NCBI GenBank assembly: GCA_028281705.1
Contig: JANQJH010000151.1
Span: 1-48,858 of the forward strand
Direction of reading: 5' to 3'
Length of the DNA: 48,858 bases
Source: Verrucomicrobiales bacterium
GTDB lineage: Bacteria > Verrucomicrobiota > Verrucomicrobiia > Verrucomicrobiales > DEV007
The notes below the pieces were generated by a model, which saw only the letters and a program-made list of their open reading frames with translations, did not search any database and was not told where the DNA came from. Below, in pieces: positions 1 through 10,836 of this stretch. The stretch's first letter is position 1, and each line of letters begins with the position of its first letter. A program made the position numbers and the translations under genes.

Positions 1-17
1 GGGAGGCCGAGCCCGAT

Positions 18-1865
18 TTGGCGGACGTTTTCCTGGTGGACGACGAACCGGCGGCGGCGATGGATGAGCCGGTGCCGACGACACCGATCGATGTGGAAAT
101 TCCAGCGATCCCCGATTTTGAGGAGGCGGAGCGATCCGGAGCGATGGCGGAGGTGGCGGAAACGATGGGGAACGAGATCAAGTTGGGCCAGGAGTACGCC
201 TCACGGAAAAAGCCCCTTCCGCCCCTGAAGGGTGAGGTTCTGGTGGAGGAACGCCCCGAGAGCAGCACTCGATTGGGCATCGGCGGGCAGGTTGAGGATC
301 AGGAACGGGCAGGGGATACGGGTGGCGCAGGATGGGGAAAGCGGATGGTGGGACGCCTGTTTTCACGGCGTGCACGCCATCGCCCCGGGTCCTGTGAGGA
401 GGTGGCCAATTTGCTTTCGAGTCGGGGTAAAGTTCCCATGTATGGTCTCCTGATTCCTTGGCACAAGGTGGCGATTCTGGTCTGTCTCATTTTTGCCGGT
501 GGAGGGGCCTATCTGGCCACCTTGGGACAGCGGCACGTGGAGAAATACCTCGCCATGCTGGGGCTCTCCGCGCAAACGGACCATCCGGACTATCTCCGAA
601 ACCTGGGTGCCACCCGTCCCGAGTTTCTTTTGACAGTCGATGCTGATCGCCTCGTCCGGATTTACCAACAGTGGGCTGAAGGTGAGGATTGGATCACCAC
701 GGGCGAAATCGACCGCAAGGCGGAGGCGTATTCCGGGGAACTGCGGCTTTCGGAACTCGAGCGAGTGACGATTGCGAGGAACGGGACCGGTGGCACGCTG
801 GCCTTGATCTCGAAAAAGACGCGGTTCAGACGCCGGGCCTTGATCCGCGATTTTGGGCGCGGGCTTCTCATGTCCGAGCGCGTGGGCGAGGTCTCGGTGA
901 ACGACGGCTTCGTCGGAAGGCGGACGGAGATCAAGTTTGCCCTGCTCGATCCCCGCACGCTCGTCATTGGCGATCCCGAGATGACGATGCAGTTTCTCAG
1001 CGCTCCCAAGACCTTGCCGTCGGGAGAATTACTCGATCAGCCTGCCCACGTCCTGGCCAACTCGAAGCGGGACTGGCTGGGGCTCTATTGTTCCCGGCGA
1101 TCGCTCGCCGATCTCCGGGATCTTCTTCCGGAACCCCACAAGCCGGCGGCTTCCCGTCTCATCGATTACCTGAGCAGTTCCGAGGCGTCGTCGAGCCAGC
1201 TTTTGGCGCGGATCGGCGTCGATGTCCGGGTGGACGGGGTCTTTGAGTTTACCAGCAGTGCGGCGGCGACACAGTTTGCCGGCGATTGGGGTGAAATGGC
1301 TGAAGCGCGCTTGCGGGAACTGATGTTGATGCTGGGGCCGAACGGTAAAGCGCTCGTTGGGGCCAAGACAGACCTGTCTCATGGCCGGGTCCAGGCGGAG
1401 TCCAGCCACGCCCGCCTGGGGCTGTCGGTGGCCAACCGCTGGGCCATGCTGGATCCCAAGACGGTGAAGGGTACGGTGTTGAATCTCATCGAGGTCTTTC
1501 GGATGAACCCGATCCAGGCCCCGAGGCTGATTTCTCCGGAGGAATCGGAGGCGCGGATGACGGCTCATCAGATCGTGCACAAGTATGACCGGGGAGTCGC
1601 GGCGGGCTCGGAAGCCCTGGCTGGACTGACGGACATCGAGCTGATCGTGGACAAGCTGGCCACGGGTGTGCGGGGCGGTGGTCCCTACCGGAATGTGACC
1701 TACCGGGTTCCTCAGGCCCGGGAGCTCTTCGATCGGGTGGTGGAACTTCTGGAGTGGGATGCCGGGGGGCAATTGGTGGTCAATACGGTGCTGGAGCCAC
1801 GGGTGCCGATCGTCGGCCAGAGGGTGTTGGCCAACGATCACGAGGCGGCGGAGGAGGCCCCGTAG
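18..1865 (+). CDS. Hypothetical membrane-anchored protein (one TM segment near residue 155); the start probably lies upstream of the window
   Basis: Long ORF with TTG start at the window edge; hydrophobic segment VAILVCLIFAGGGAYLATLG; no recognised family. Confidence 0.7.
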   Translation: MADVFLVDDEPAAAMDEPVPTTPIDVEIPAIPDFEEAERSGAMAEVAETMGNEIKLGQEYASRKKPLPPLKGEVLVEERPESSTRLGIGGQVEDQERAGDTGGAGWGKRMVGRLFSRRARHRPGSCEEVANLLSSRGKVPMYGLLIPWHKVAILVCLIFAGGGAYLATLGQRHVEKYLAMLGLSAQTDHPDYLRNLGATRPEFLLTVDADRLVRIYQQWAEGEDWITTGEIDRKAEAYSGELRLSELERVTIARNGTGGTLALISKKTRFRRRALIRDFGRGLLMSERVGEVSVNDGFVGRRTEIKFALLDPRTLVIGDPEMTMQFLSAPKTLPSGELLDQPAHVLANSKRDWLGLYCSRRSLADLRDLLPEPHKPAASRLIDYLSSSEASSSQLLARIGVDVRVDGVFEFTSSAAATQFAGDWGEMAEARLRELMLMLGPNGKALVGAKTDLSHGRVQAESSHARLGLSVANRWAMLDPKTVKGTVLNLIEVFRMNPIQAPRLISPEESEARMTAHQIVHKYDRGVAAGSEALAGLTDIELIVDKLATGVRGGGPYRNVTYRVPQARELFDRVVELLEWDAGGQLVVNTVLEPRVPIVGQRVLANDHEAAEEAP

Positions 1866-1897
1866 GCGGGGCCTTGACGAGTGCTGGGCGATCCTCT

Positions 1898-3058
1898 ATG
1901 CCAAACGGAATGAAGCGTTCCGTCTCGTCTCTTTCAATACTTACCCCCACACTTGTCCTGACCATGGTTGGACTCTCTCTCTCGTCTGGTGCTGAATCTT
2001 CGATTTCGAAAAAGGCCTTCGGCGAGCTGGAAGGCAAGCCGGTGACGGCTTACACACTGACCAACGGCCAGGGGATGTCGGCCGAAATTCTGGATCTGGG
2101 TGGCATCGTTCGCCGTTTGAACGTGGCCGATCGCGAGGGCAAGATGGATGACGTGGTGTTGGGATGTCAGGATGTGGCCGGCTACATGACGGACAGTCCC
2201 TACTTCGGTTGTATCACGGGGCGCTATGCCAACCGCATCGCCAAGGGCAAGTTTACCCTGGAGGGCAAGGAATACACGTTGGCGACGAATAACGAGCCGA
2301 ATCACCTCCACGGCGGCGTGGTCGGTTTCAATAAGAAGATCTGGGAGGCCAAGGATGCGGTGGTGGACGGTGATCCGGTCCTGACACTGCGCTACGTGTC
2401 ACCCGATGGCGAGGAGGGTTACCCGGGAGCCCTGACGAGTGTGGTGACCTATAGCCTAACCAAGGACAATGGGCTGAAGATTCACTACAAGGCGACGACG
2501 GACAAGGCGACGGTGTTGAACTTGACCCATCACGGGTACTGGAACCTGGCGGGCCACAAGAGCGGGAAGACGATTCTCGATCATTCCTTGCAGCTGCACT
2601 GCGATGCCTTCACGCCGACGGACGCCACGGCGATCCCCCTGGGTGAGATTCGCAAGGTGAAGGGGACTCCGTTTGATTTCACGGGGCCGCACAAGATCGG
2701 TGAGAGGATCGGGGCGGAGAATGAGCAGATTGAATTCGGAAAGGGTTATGATCACAATTTCGTCATCAACGGGGAGGCGGGCGAGTTGCGTCCCGTGGCC
2801 CGGGTGACAGAGAGCGGGAGCGGCCGGGTGATGGAGCTGCTCTCGACGGATCATGGCGTGCAATTCTACACGGGGAACTTTCTCGATGGTAGTTTCGAAG
2901 GCAAGGACGGTCAGGTCTACCAGCAGCGGATGGGTTTTTGCCTCGAATGCCAGTTCCATCCTGACACGCCCAATCAACCTTCTTTTCCCACTGCGGTGCT
3001 CAGGCCGGGCGAGACCTACGAGAAGACGACAGTCTATCGTTTTTCCACAGAGTCTTGA
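1898..3058 (+). CDS. galM: Aldose 1-epimerase (GalM/mutarotase family) with N-terminal signal peptide
   Basis: GalM motifs: GGIVRRLNV, YFGCITGRYANRIAKGKF, NHLHGG, LTHHGYWNLAG, GVQFYTGNFLDG; ATG at 1898 chosen over the upstream ORF extension. Confidence 0.93.
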   Translation: MPNGMKRSVSSLSILTPTLVLTMVGLSLSSGAESSISKKAFGELEGKPVTAYTLTNGQGMSAEILDLGGIVRRLNVADREGKMDDVVLGCQDVAGYMTDSPYFGCITGRYANRIAKGKFTLEGKEYTLATNNEPNHLHGGVVGFNKKIWEAKDAVVDGDPVLTLRYVSPDGEEGYPGALTSVVTYSLTKDNGLKIHYKATTDKATVLNLTHHGYWNLAGHKSGKTILDHSLQLHCDAFTPTDATAIPLGEIRKVKGTPFDFTGPHKIGERIGAENEQIEFGKGYDHNFVINGEAGELRPVARVTESGSGRVMELLSTDHGVQFYTGNFLDGSFEGKDGQVYQQRMGFCLECQFHPDTPNQPSFPTAVLRPGETYEKTTVYRFSTES

Positions 3059-3122
3059 TCGGGGGCCGCGAGTCGATCGGTCGGCGCTGTTTTGCTAGTG
3101 GATTCTGAATGAACTGCCGCCG

Positions 3123-4019
3123 ATGCGTCTCGTTCTGTTAGGCGACCTGCATTTTTATCAGTTAGGCGTTTGGCCCTGGCAACTGCTGTCCAAGCGACTG
3201 TTGGGGCAGATGAATCTCTGGCTGAACCGGCGGCGTCATTTCCGGCCGGCGCTGTGGCCGAGTGTGGCGGCGCGGGTGGTGGAACTGGCGCCGGACGGAT
3301 TGTTGGGCTCGGGAGATTTCACGACAACGGCTCTGCTGGGCGAGTTTCACGAGGCGCGGGCTCGATGGAATGATCTCGTGGGACAGCTGACCCTGCCCGC
3401 GGGTGCCCACGTGGTCCCGGGGAACCATGATCGCTACTGCTTTTCCTCGGCGCGGAAGCGGCTCTTTGAGTGGGCGTTTGAGCCGTGGACGGCCGGAACC
3501 TGGCCTGCCGTGTGGCGCCTGAGTGACGCGGTTTACGTGGTGGGCTTGGATCCGACGCGTCCGAACGTGTGGAATGCGAGTGGCGCTCTGGGTGGGGAGC
3601 AGTTAAACGCTCTGGGGGCGGCCTTGGCCGAGATTCCGGCGGCGGCTACCGTGTTCGTGCTCTGTCACTACCCGATCGGGACGCCTCCGGAGTTGCCCGA
3701 GGAGGCTGCTGGTCACGGTCTGGAGGACGCCGGGGAGTTGACCGAGGTCTTGGCAGCGAGCGACCGGCCCCTGATGTATCTTCACGGGCACATCCACTGG
3801 CCCTGGGTCTGGAGGCCGCCGGGAGCACCGCGGGTGACGGTAGTCAATGCGGGAGCTCCCATGTTGACGGGGCGCCGCTACCCACAGGGCCAGGGTTTTG
3901 TCGAGCTGACGGTGGGAGAGGAGGGTGTCAGCATCTGCCGGCATCTCATGGACGCGGAGGGGGAATGGCGACGAAGCGATGAATCGTCGTTCGATCGCGC
4001 GAACGCCGATTGCCCTTGA
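3123..4019 (+). CDS. Calcineurin-like metallophosphoesterase
   Basis: Metallophosphoesterase motifs: LGDLHF, GSGDFT, VPGNHD, CHYPIG, LHGHIHWP. Confidence 0.9.
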   Translation: MRLVLLGDLHFYQLGVWPWQLLSKRLLGQMNLWLNRRRHFRPALWPSVAARVVELAPDGLLGSGDFTTTALLGEFHEARARWNDLVGQLTLPAGAHVVPGNHDRYCFSSARKRLFEWAFEPWTAGTWPAVWRLSDAVYVVGLDPTRPNVWNASGALGGEQLNALGAALAEIPAAATVFVLCHYPIGTPPELPEEAAGHGLEDAGELTEVLAASDRPLMYLHGHIHWPWVWRPPGAPRVTVVNAGAPMLTGRRYPQGQGFVELTVGEEGVSICRHLMDAEGEWRRSDESSFDRANADCP

Positions 4020-4048
4020 GGCCAGCCTCTGCTAAAGGGACAGCCTTC

Positions 4049-5656
4049 ATGGATTTTTGGCCCCGTTTCAATCAGCAGTTTCTTCGTTACACGGATCTCG
4101 GGATCTCTCTCGATGTCAGCAAAATGGGTTTTCCGGAGGGCTATCTCAAGAGCAAGGCGGCCGACTGCCAGCGGGCGGCCGACTACATGCGCGAGCTGGA
4201 AGCCGGTGAGGAGAAGAATGTGGATGAGGGGCGCATGGTGGGGCATTATTGGCTCCGCGATGTCAGCCGGGCGCCGGAGCGGGATGCGGGGGGGCAGCCC
4301 GTGCGGAGCTACATTGACGATTGCCGGGAAGCGATCGCTTCGTTTGCCGAGGAGATCCATGGTGAAGGGAAGTTCACCCACGTGCTGCTCATTGGCATTG
4401 GGGGGTCGGCGCTGGGACCTCAGTTGGTGGCGGATGCGTTAGGCCAGCCCGACGACAAGATGCGGGTGGCGTTTCTGGACAACACGGATCCCGACGGTTT
4501 CGAACGTGTGCTAGGACAACTGCCACTGGCCTCGACCCTGACCCTGGTGATTTCGAAATCGGGTGGGACGAAGGAAACGGCCAACGGGATGAAAACTGCT
4601 CAGGCGGCCTACGCAGCGCAGGGGCTTTCGTTTGCCGGGCACGCCGTGGCCGTGACCGGTGTCGACAGTGCTTTAGATAGGGTGGCCCGCGGGGAGGAGG
4701 GAGATGACGAGGGCCGGGCTTGGCTGCGGCGTTTCGCCATGACGAATTGGGTCGGCGGGCGCACTTCCGTTACCAGTGTGGTGGGGCTCCTGCCCATGGC
4801 CTTGCAGGGACTGGATTTCAGAGCCTTTTTGGACGGCGCCAAGGCGATGGATGCGCGCACGCGGGGAGCGGATCCGGCAGAAAATGCGGCGATGATGATG
4901 GCCCTGATGTGGCATCACGCGGGTGGCGGTACCGGGAAGAGGGACATGGTCATTCTTCCCTACAAGGATCGACTGGCGTTGATGGCGAAGTATTTGCAGC
5001 AATTGATCATGGAATCCCTGGGGAAAGCCCGTGATCTGGACGGAACCGCCGTTGAGCAGGGCATCGCGGTCTACGGGAACAAGGGCTCGACCGACCAACA
5101 CGCCTATGTGCAACAGCTTCGCGACGGTGTGGACAACTTCTTTGCCACCTTTATTGAAGTGCGAGAGAACTTTGGAAATGGCCGGCGTGGCGAGAGTGAG
5201 TCGGGGGACTATTTGCAGGGCTTCTTGAGGGGGACTCGGCGAGCTCTGGCTGACAAGGGGCGACCGTCGATGACTCTGAGTTTGGCTCGCATTGATGCCT
5301 ATACCCTGGGCGCCCTGATTGCTCTCTACGAGAGGGCCGTTGGGATCTATGCCGTGCTGGTGAATATCAATGCCTATGATCAGCCGGGTGTTGAGGCGGG
5401 GAAGAAAGCGGCGGAGGCCTTCATCTGTTTCCTCCATCAGTGCCGGAAGCGGCTCGAGGATGCTTCCGGTGAGAAGGTGCGGGCGGTGGATGTTCACGCC
5501 GGGATCGAAGATTATGTCAGTGCGAAAGGGGATTCGCAGAGCCCGACGATTGAGGATGTCTACCACGCTCTGGTTCACATGGCGCACAATGATGCCGGCG
5601 TGATCCAGGAATGGGGATCCTTCCCGGAGGAAGACACCTTCGCCTATCAAGGCTAA
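4049..5656 (+). CDS. pgi: Glucose-6-phosphate isomerase
   Basis: PGI motifs: IGIGGSALGPQLVADAL, SKSGGTKET, GSTDQHAYVQQLRDG; likely ATG at 4049 (MDFWPRFNQQF). Confidence 0.95.
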   Translation: MDFWPRFNQQFLRYTDLGISLDVSKMGFPEGYLKSKAADCQRAADYMRELEAGEEKNVDEGRMVGHYWLRDVSRAPERDAGGQPVRSYIDDCREAIASFAEEIHGEGKFTHVLLIGIGGSALGPQLVADALGQPDDKMRVAFLDNTDPDGFERVLGQLPLASTLTLVISKSGGTKETANGMKTAQAAYAAQGLSFAGHAVAVTGVDSALDRVARGEEGDDEGRAWLRRFAMTNWVGGRTSVTSVVGLLPMALQGLDFRAFLDGAKAMDARTRGADPAENAAMMMALMWHHAGGGTGKRDMVILPYKDRLALMAKYLQQLIMESLGKARDLDGTAVEQGIAVYGNKGSTDQHAYVQQLRDGVDNFFATFIEVRENFGNGRRGESESGDYLQGFLRGTRRALADKGRPSMTLSLARIDAYTLGALIALYERAVGIYAVLVNINAYDQPGVEAGKKAAEAFICFLHQCRKRLEDASGEKVRAVDVHAGIEDYVSAKGDSQSPTIEDVYHALVHMAHNDAGVIQEWGSFPEEDTFAYQG

Positions 5657-5675
5657 CAATTCATCGGGAATCAAA

Positions 5676-8450
5676 ATGCCGGAGGACTACCTCGCCAAGG
5701 TCAACGAGCACGCCAAGCGCTGCTTGCACCTGAGCGATGGCGAGATTCCCCAGAATCGAGATGAGCTGCTCGCGCTCTACAAGGAATTTCTCGGCGTGGA
5801 GAATCGGCGAATCCGCGAACTTCACGAGGCGGGGGAGGGCGGGCTGACGATTGCGCGGCACCGATCGGACTTGCTCGATGTGGTGATTGAGAATCTCTTT
5901 CAGCACTCCCTGGCAATGTGCCCATCGGATGGAGAAAACGAGGGCGAAGCGGTACCGGTGACCTTGATTGCCACCGGCGGCTACGGGCGGCAGTTGCTCA
6001 ATCCGGCATCGGATATCGACGTGCATTTTCTGCACACCTCTCGTCGCCGGCCGAGTCCCGTGGCGGAGGAAATGATCGAACAGATTCTCTACCTGTTATG
6101 GGACATGGGATTCAAGGTCGGGCATGCGGTGCGGTCGGTGAGGGAGACGATTTCTCAGGCCAATCAAGACATCAGGACCAAGTCGTCCTTGATCGAGGCG
6201 CGATTGATCACGGGGGAAGACGCGCTGTTCGAGCGCTTGCAGTTGGAGTTTCGGAAGCACTGCATTGACGGCAACGAGCACGACTATCTCAAGATGCGCC
6301 GCCGGGACATGCGAGAAAGGCGCGATCAGTATCACACGGTCTTTGTCCAGGAGCCCAACGTGAAGAACGGCTGCGGCGGCTTGCGCGACTATCACAATTT
6401 GATCTGGATCTGTTTTGTGCACTACGGGTCACGGGATCTGCAGACACTGGTGAAGAAGCGCGTTCTGACGAAAGGCGAATTCAGTGAAATTGAGAAGGCC
6501 TACGAGTTCATTCATCGCGTTCGCAACGAGCTCCATTTTCAGGCGGGCCGGGACAATGATATCCTGACATTGCAATTACAAGGTGTGGTGGCGACCAACT
6601 TTTGTTACCCGAGCAAGAGCATCCTTCGCCGGATCGAGGCCTTCATGCGCGATTACTACCACGCGACGCGAGCGCTCTATCGATGTGCCTGGAAGTTGCT
6701 CGAGCGCCTTCATCTGGCGCACGAAGAGGAGGGAGAGAGCGGCGTGATCAGCCTCCTGGCGCGGCGGCGCAAGAAGCGGGAACATTTTGGCAGTTTTTAC
6801 AGTTGGAATCAGCGGATCTACCCGGAGCACGAGAAGATATTCGAGGAAGTTCCCCACCGGCTGATGCGCGTCTTTCAGCACATGCAGCAGCGGCATCTGA
6901 GGATGAGCCCGCAGATCATGGAACTCATCAAGTCGCACTATCATCTTCTCGATCGTGAGTTCCGCTACAACAAGAAGGCGCGGGTCATCTTCGAGGCCAT
7001 TCTCTCGCGGCGGGGCAACGTGGCGCGGGTTTTGAAAGACATGCATCGGGTCGGCATGCTGGGGCGCTATTTGCCTGAGTTCGGGGCCCTCGATTGTCTG
7101 GTGCAGCACGAGTTCTTCCATCGCTACACGGCGGATCACCACACCTTGCTCTGTATTCGAAAGCTGGATGAGCTGGCGGACACCCAGGATCCCAAACTGG
7201 CTTTCTTTCGGGACCTTTTCCGGCACGTGGAAGATCCCTTTGTGCTCTATCTGGCGTTCATACTCCACGATACGGGCCGGGCGGAAAACGTTCGGTTTCA
7301 CAGTGATGCCAGCACGACCATGGCGGAGCGGGTCTGCCGGCGGCTTCAGGTGAAGGGGCAGCGGAGGGACCTGATGCTCTTCCTCGTGGATCATCATCTG
7401 ACTTTTTGGAAGACGGCGACCACGATGCCGATCGATGATCCCGAGACGGTGATCGAGTTCGCTGGGAAAATGCGAGACAAGCGCCACCTCGATTTGCTCC
7501 TCCTCTTTACCTATGCGGATTCCAAGGGGACAAACGAGGAGGGGTGGACGGACTGGAAAGAGATGCTGATGAAGCAGCTCTACCACGCGACCTTGCGTTA
7601 TTGGAAGGATCACGGAGTGGTGGAGGTTTCGCGGAAGGATCAGGAAGGTGAAATCCTGAAAAAGTTAGGCGAATCCTATGCCGGCGAGATCGAGACCCAC
7701 TTTGAGGGGATGCCCGATCGCTATTTCTTCTTTCGGACCACCGAGAGTATTGTGAGAGACATTCGTCTGATTCGCCAGTTTCATGAAACGGACCAGAAGA
7801 ATCCCGAGGTGAAACTGGATCGCCCCGTGTTCCGCTGGGTGGATCACGCGGAGGCGAACTACAGCCAGTTCATTGTCTGTTCTCATGATCGCCGCTATTT
7901 GTTAGCGTGCATTGCGGGGGTCCTTTCGGCGCAGGAGCTGAACATTCTCAGTGCGGACTTTTTCTTCCGCTCGGACGGTGTGGTCTTGGATATCTTCCGG
8001 GTCTGTACCCTGAACCTGGAAGCGGTGACGAACACGGCGGTGCGCAAGGCGGTGAAGAAGCTCATGCTGGAAGCCTTTCAGGAGGAGGACTACGATTTTG
8101 GCAAACTGATCGCCAAGGCGCGTCGCCAGAATCCCGTCGACTCCGAGGCGGCGCAGTTCTTCCCGCAGCGGGTCTACATCACCAATGAACTCACGGCGGA
8201 AGCGAGCGTGATCGAGATCCAGGCGCTGGATCGATTGGGGCTGCTCTACGATTGTTTCATCACCATCGGCCGGCACGGCTTGGAGATCACGCACTCCCGA
8301 ATCATGACGGAAAAGGGGGCGGCGATTGATAGTATCTTTGTCACGACCCCCGACGGAGGGCAAATTGAGGACCCGGAAGCACTGGAGACGCTGCAGCGCG
8401 ATTTGGAAGCGGTGGTCGCTCTGCCGGCATCAGGCAAGACGGGAAGATAG
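5676..8450 (+). CDS. glnD: [Protein-PII] uridylyltransferase / UTase-UR enzyme with HD and ACT domains
   Basis: Nucleotidyltransferase motif GGYGRQLLNPASDIDVHFLH; HD-type segment LAFILHDTGR; C-terminal ACT-like segments. Confidence 0.95.
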   Translation: MPEDYLAKVNEHAKRCLHLSDGEIPQNRDELLALYKEFLGVENRRIRELHEAGEGGLTIARHRSDLLDVVIENLFQHSLAMCPSDGENEGEAVPVTLIATGGYGRQLLNPASDIDVHFLHTSRRRPSPVAEEMIEQILYLLWDMGFKVGHAVRSVRETISQANQDIRTKSSLIEARLITGEDALFERLQLEFRKHCIDGNEHDYLKMRRRDMRERRDQYHTVFVQEPNVKNGCGGLRDYHNLIWICFVHYGSRDLQTLVKKRVLTKGEFSEIEKAYEFIHRVRNELHFQAGRDNDILTLQLQGVVATNFCYPSKSILRRIEAFMRDYYHATRALYRCAWKLLERLHLAHEEEGESGVISLLARRRKKREHFGSFYSWNQRIYPEHEKIFEEVPHRLMRVFQHMQQRHLRMSPQIMELIKSHYHLLDREFRYNKKARVIFEAILSRRGNVARVLKDMHRVGMLGRYLPEFGALDCLVQHEFFHRYTADHHTLLCIRKLDELADTQDPKLAFFRDLFRHVEDPFVLYLAFILHDTGRAENVRFHSDASTTMAERVCRRLQVKGQRRDLMLFLVDHHLTFWKTATTMPIDDPETVIEFAGKMRDKRHLDLLLLFTYADSKGTNEEGWTDWKEMLMKQLYHATLRYWKDHGVVEVSRKDQEGEILKKLGESYAGEIETHFEGMPDRYFFFRTTESIVRDIRLIRQFHETDQKNPEVKLDRPVFRWVDHAEANYSQFIVCSHDRRYLLACIAGVLSAQELNILSADFFFRSDGVVLDIFRVCTLNLEAVTNTAVRKAVKKLMLEAFQEEDYDFGKLIAKARRQNPVDSEAAQFFPQRVYITNELTAEASVIEIQALDRLGLLYDCFITIGRHGLEITHSRIMTEKGAAIDSIFVTTPDGGQIEDPEALETLQRDLEAVVALPASGKTGR

Positions 8451-8516
8451 GTTGTTTTTCCAACAATTGTCTTGGTCGCGGGGAAGGTTTGAGCTAGATT
8501 CGCTATATATTTAGCC

Positions 8517-9071
8517 ATGAAGAGGAACCCTATTGATTCTGATGGAAGGGCGTTCACGCTCTTGGAGTTGTTGGTGGTGATGAGCATCATCGCGATCTTG
8601 GCCACCGCCGGATTGACTGGCTACGGCGTCACGATGGAGGCCGCCAGGCGCGCGCAGGCGCACACGGACTGCCTGGGATTGGAGAATAGTTTCTCGCAGT
8701 ATCTCACGCTCGAGGGACCCTTCCCCGGGCAGTGGGACGGTCCTCAATCGACTCGTGGGGCTTTTCTGTCTGCCATCATGGGAGAGAAATCGGAGCGCAA
8801 TCGGTCGGGAACGCCCTATTTCCAGCCGGCGAGGGTGAAAAGCAACCCAAAGGCGCATGGGTACATCGTGACGCTCAACCAGTACAATGATCCATGGGGG
8901 AACCCTTATCGGGTCCTTCTCGATGTGGCGAATGAGGGCACGGTCTCGGTTCCGGCTGCGTATCGGAAGCGCTTTGGTCACCAACTGAGGGGTCTTTCCA
9001 TCTTTGTCTATTCGGCGGGGAGAGATGGCCGCCTGAATACGGTGGAGGACAACGTCACGAGCCTGGATTGA
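8517..9071 (+). CDS. Type II secretion/type IV pilus pseudopilin-like protein
   Basis: Prepilin N-methylation motif AFTLLELLVVMSIIAILATAGLTGYG. Confidence 0.85.
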   Translation: MKRNPIDSDGRAFTLLELLVVMSIIAILATAGLTGYGVTMEAARRAQAHTDCLGLENSFSQYLTLEGPFPGQWDGPQSTRGAFLSAIMGEKSERNRSGTPYFQPARVKSNPKAHGYIVTLNQYNDPWGNPYRVLLDVANEGTVSVPAAYRKRFGHQLRGLSIFVYSAGRDGRLNTVEDNVTSLD

Positions 9072-9263
9072 CGGTGTGTCCGTGGAGCAGGAGGGGCGGC
9101 GAGCACGAGGCTAGGAGGGCGAATTCATCGCGGGAATGAGACTCGCGGGGCGGCGGATCTGTGGAAAGTGAGAGTCCGGCAGTTGTGGTTTTGTCAATAA
9201 TTATAGAATTGAGTTGCAATTATTGGTATTTTCTCTAATTTTTAGAAACTACAACACAGGACG

Positions 9264-10712
9264 ATGAATGAAAGCCACTCTCGAATACGCGCCTTTACGG
9301 CGATGGAACTCCTCGCCACCGTCGGTTTGGTGGGCATCATTGGCACCCTTAGCCTCACCCTCTTTTTCGGGACACGGGAAGAGACCATGGCGGTCAAGCT
9401 CCGGTCCAATGTGGAGTCTCTCAACCGGGCAATCGCTGCCTATGAGAGCGGTGGGGGAGATTTGACCTCCAGCGTGGATGCCCAGCAAGTCCTCTCGAAA
9501 CTGAAAACGGTGGGCGACAGTGTGGCACAGCTTTCCCTACCGGGATACGCCGGCTCCTTCGTCGACGGGCGTTTGATCGCGGTGAGCGTGGACGCCGGAG
9601 ATGTGGGGTTGCGGGCGGTGTGGGATCTCGAGGCGCGGCGTTTCTCTCTGTCCGAGTCTGGCGGCGGCGTTCGATTCGAGCTAGCAGATGAGGTGACGGC
9701 GGACTTTGGCCAGGAAGAGGCCCGTGAAATGGACATCCCCGGGTTTGCCCAGGCTTCGAATTGGATCTGGGATTTTGAGGAGACGGCTCCGGCAGCGGCA
9801 CGGGTGACTCCGCAGATCCAGACGGGTGATGTTGAATTGACGATGAGCCCTGGATACCTGGATACCATCCAACTGGCCCCTCCTCTGTTTTCGATTCCCG
9901 GGGGCACTTACCCCAGCGGGAACTTTCCGTTGGAAGTAACCCTGTCCAACCCTCCGATCAATCCGGCGGGAACGGCGATCAAGTATTCGATCGATAGCGC
10001 CCCCTGGCAGCTCTATCTTGGAAGCCCGCTCCTCGTGAGCGCGGATACGCACATTGTGGCTTACGCCGATTCCGATGGGAACCAGCACTACATCAGCAGT
10101 TTTGCCACGACGCATTATTACGCTGCCGAAGACGACGAGACCCTGACGTTTGCTGGTCAATCGGCTGGTGAGTTCCGCGATGCCGAAGGTGGCAATGCGA
10201 TGGTGGCGAACTATGTGACCAATGGCCTGGATGCGGAGTTCGAGTGGGGGCGCGGTGTGGCGGGTTACGACTCGGGAAGCATCCTCTCCTTCACCTCGGA
10301 TTCCTTTGTCGATGTGAATGCGGAATCATGGTTCCGGTTGGGTGGTTTGGACTACTTCAATTCGACGATCAGTGCTCCGACTGAAGCGACGAGTGTCTGG
10401 CTCGATGTCACCATCGATTTCAGTACGCCGGACATCGCGGAGACGTTTGCCTTTGAACTCGCTCTGGAGAACACCGCCAATCTCGAGAGCAACACGGCCA
10501 ATCAAAATGCCGACTATGTCAGGATCACCGATCCGAACAGCGTGTTTTCAACCTCACTGAATGGGCAGCAGTACGAGCTGCAATTGCAGTTCGGTTACCT
10601 CGGCTCCGACGGCTTTGCCACGGTGGACCAATTCCACGTGCACGAAGGTGCTCGTGCCGAGGCCGATATTTGGGGTTACTTCGTGCCGAGCGCGGACGAG
10701 TCGCAGCCTTGA
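9264..10712 (+). CDS. Large prepilin-like protein with N-methylation motif and chitobiase/FN3-like C-terminal segment
   Basis: FTAMELLATVGLVGIIGTLSLTLFF N-terminus; AIKYSIDSAPWQLYLGSPLLVSADTHIVAYADS resembles CHB_HEX_C-type segments. Confidence 0.75.
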   Translation: MNESHSRIRAFTAMELLATVGLVGIIGTLSLTLFFGTREETMAVKLRSNVESLNRAIAAYESGGGDLTSSVDAQQVLSKLKTVGDSVAQLSLPGYAGSFVDGRLIAVSVDAGDVGLRAVWDLEARRFSLSESGGGVRFELADEVTADFGQEEAREMDIPGFAQASNWIWDFEETAPAAARVTPQIQTGDVELTMSPGYLDTIQLAPPLFSIPGGTYPSGNFPLEVTLSNPPINPAGTAIKYSIDSAPWQLYLGSPLLVSADTHIVAYADSDGNQHYISSFATTHYYAAEDDETLTFAGQSAGEFRDAEGGNAMVANYVTNGLDAEFEWGRGVAGYDSGSILSFTSDSFVDVNAESWFRLGGLDYFNSTISAPTEATSVWLDVTIDFSTPDIAETFAFELALENTANLESNTANQNADYVRITDPNSVFSTSLNGQQYELQLQFGYLGSDGFATVDQFHVHEGARAEADIWGYFVPSADESQP

Positions 10713-10836
10713 TTCGACGGCGGCGTGCTGAATGGCATGGCGATTGACAATCGAGGAAGATTGCCGGAACGAGGGCACAGACGGCAATCATGACCGAAAG
10801 ATTGTCCCGAGGTTTCCATCGAATCGCATCCCAATC

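Noticed and set aside
6576-7613. 345-aa minus-strand ORF
   Set aside because: Antisense to glnD, no family signature.
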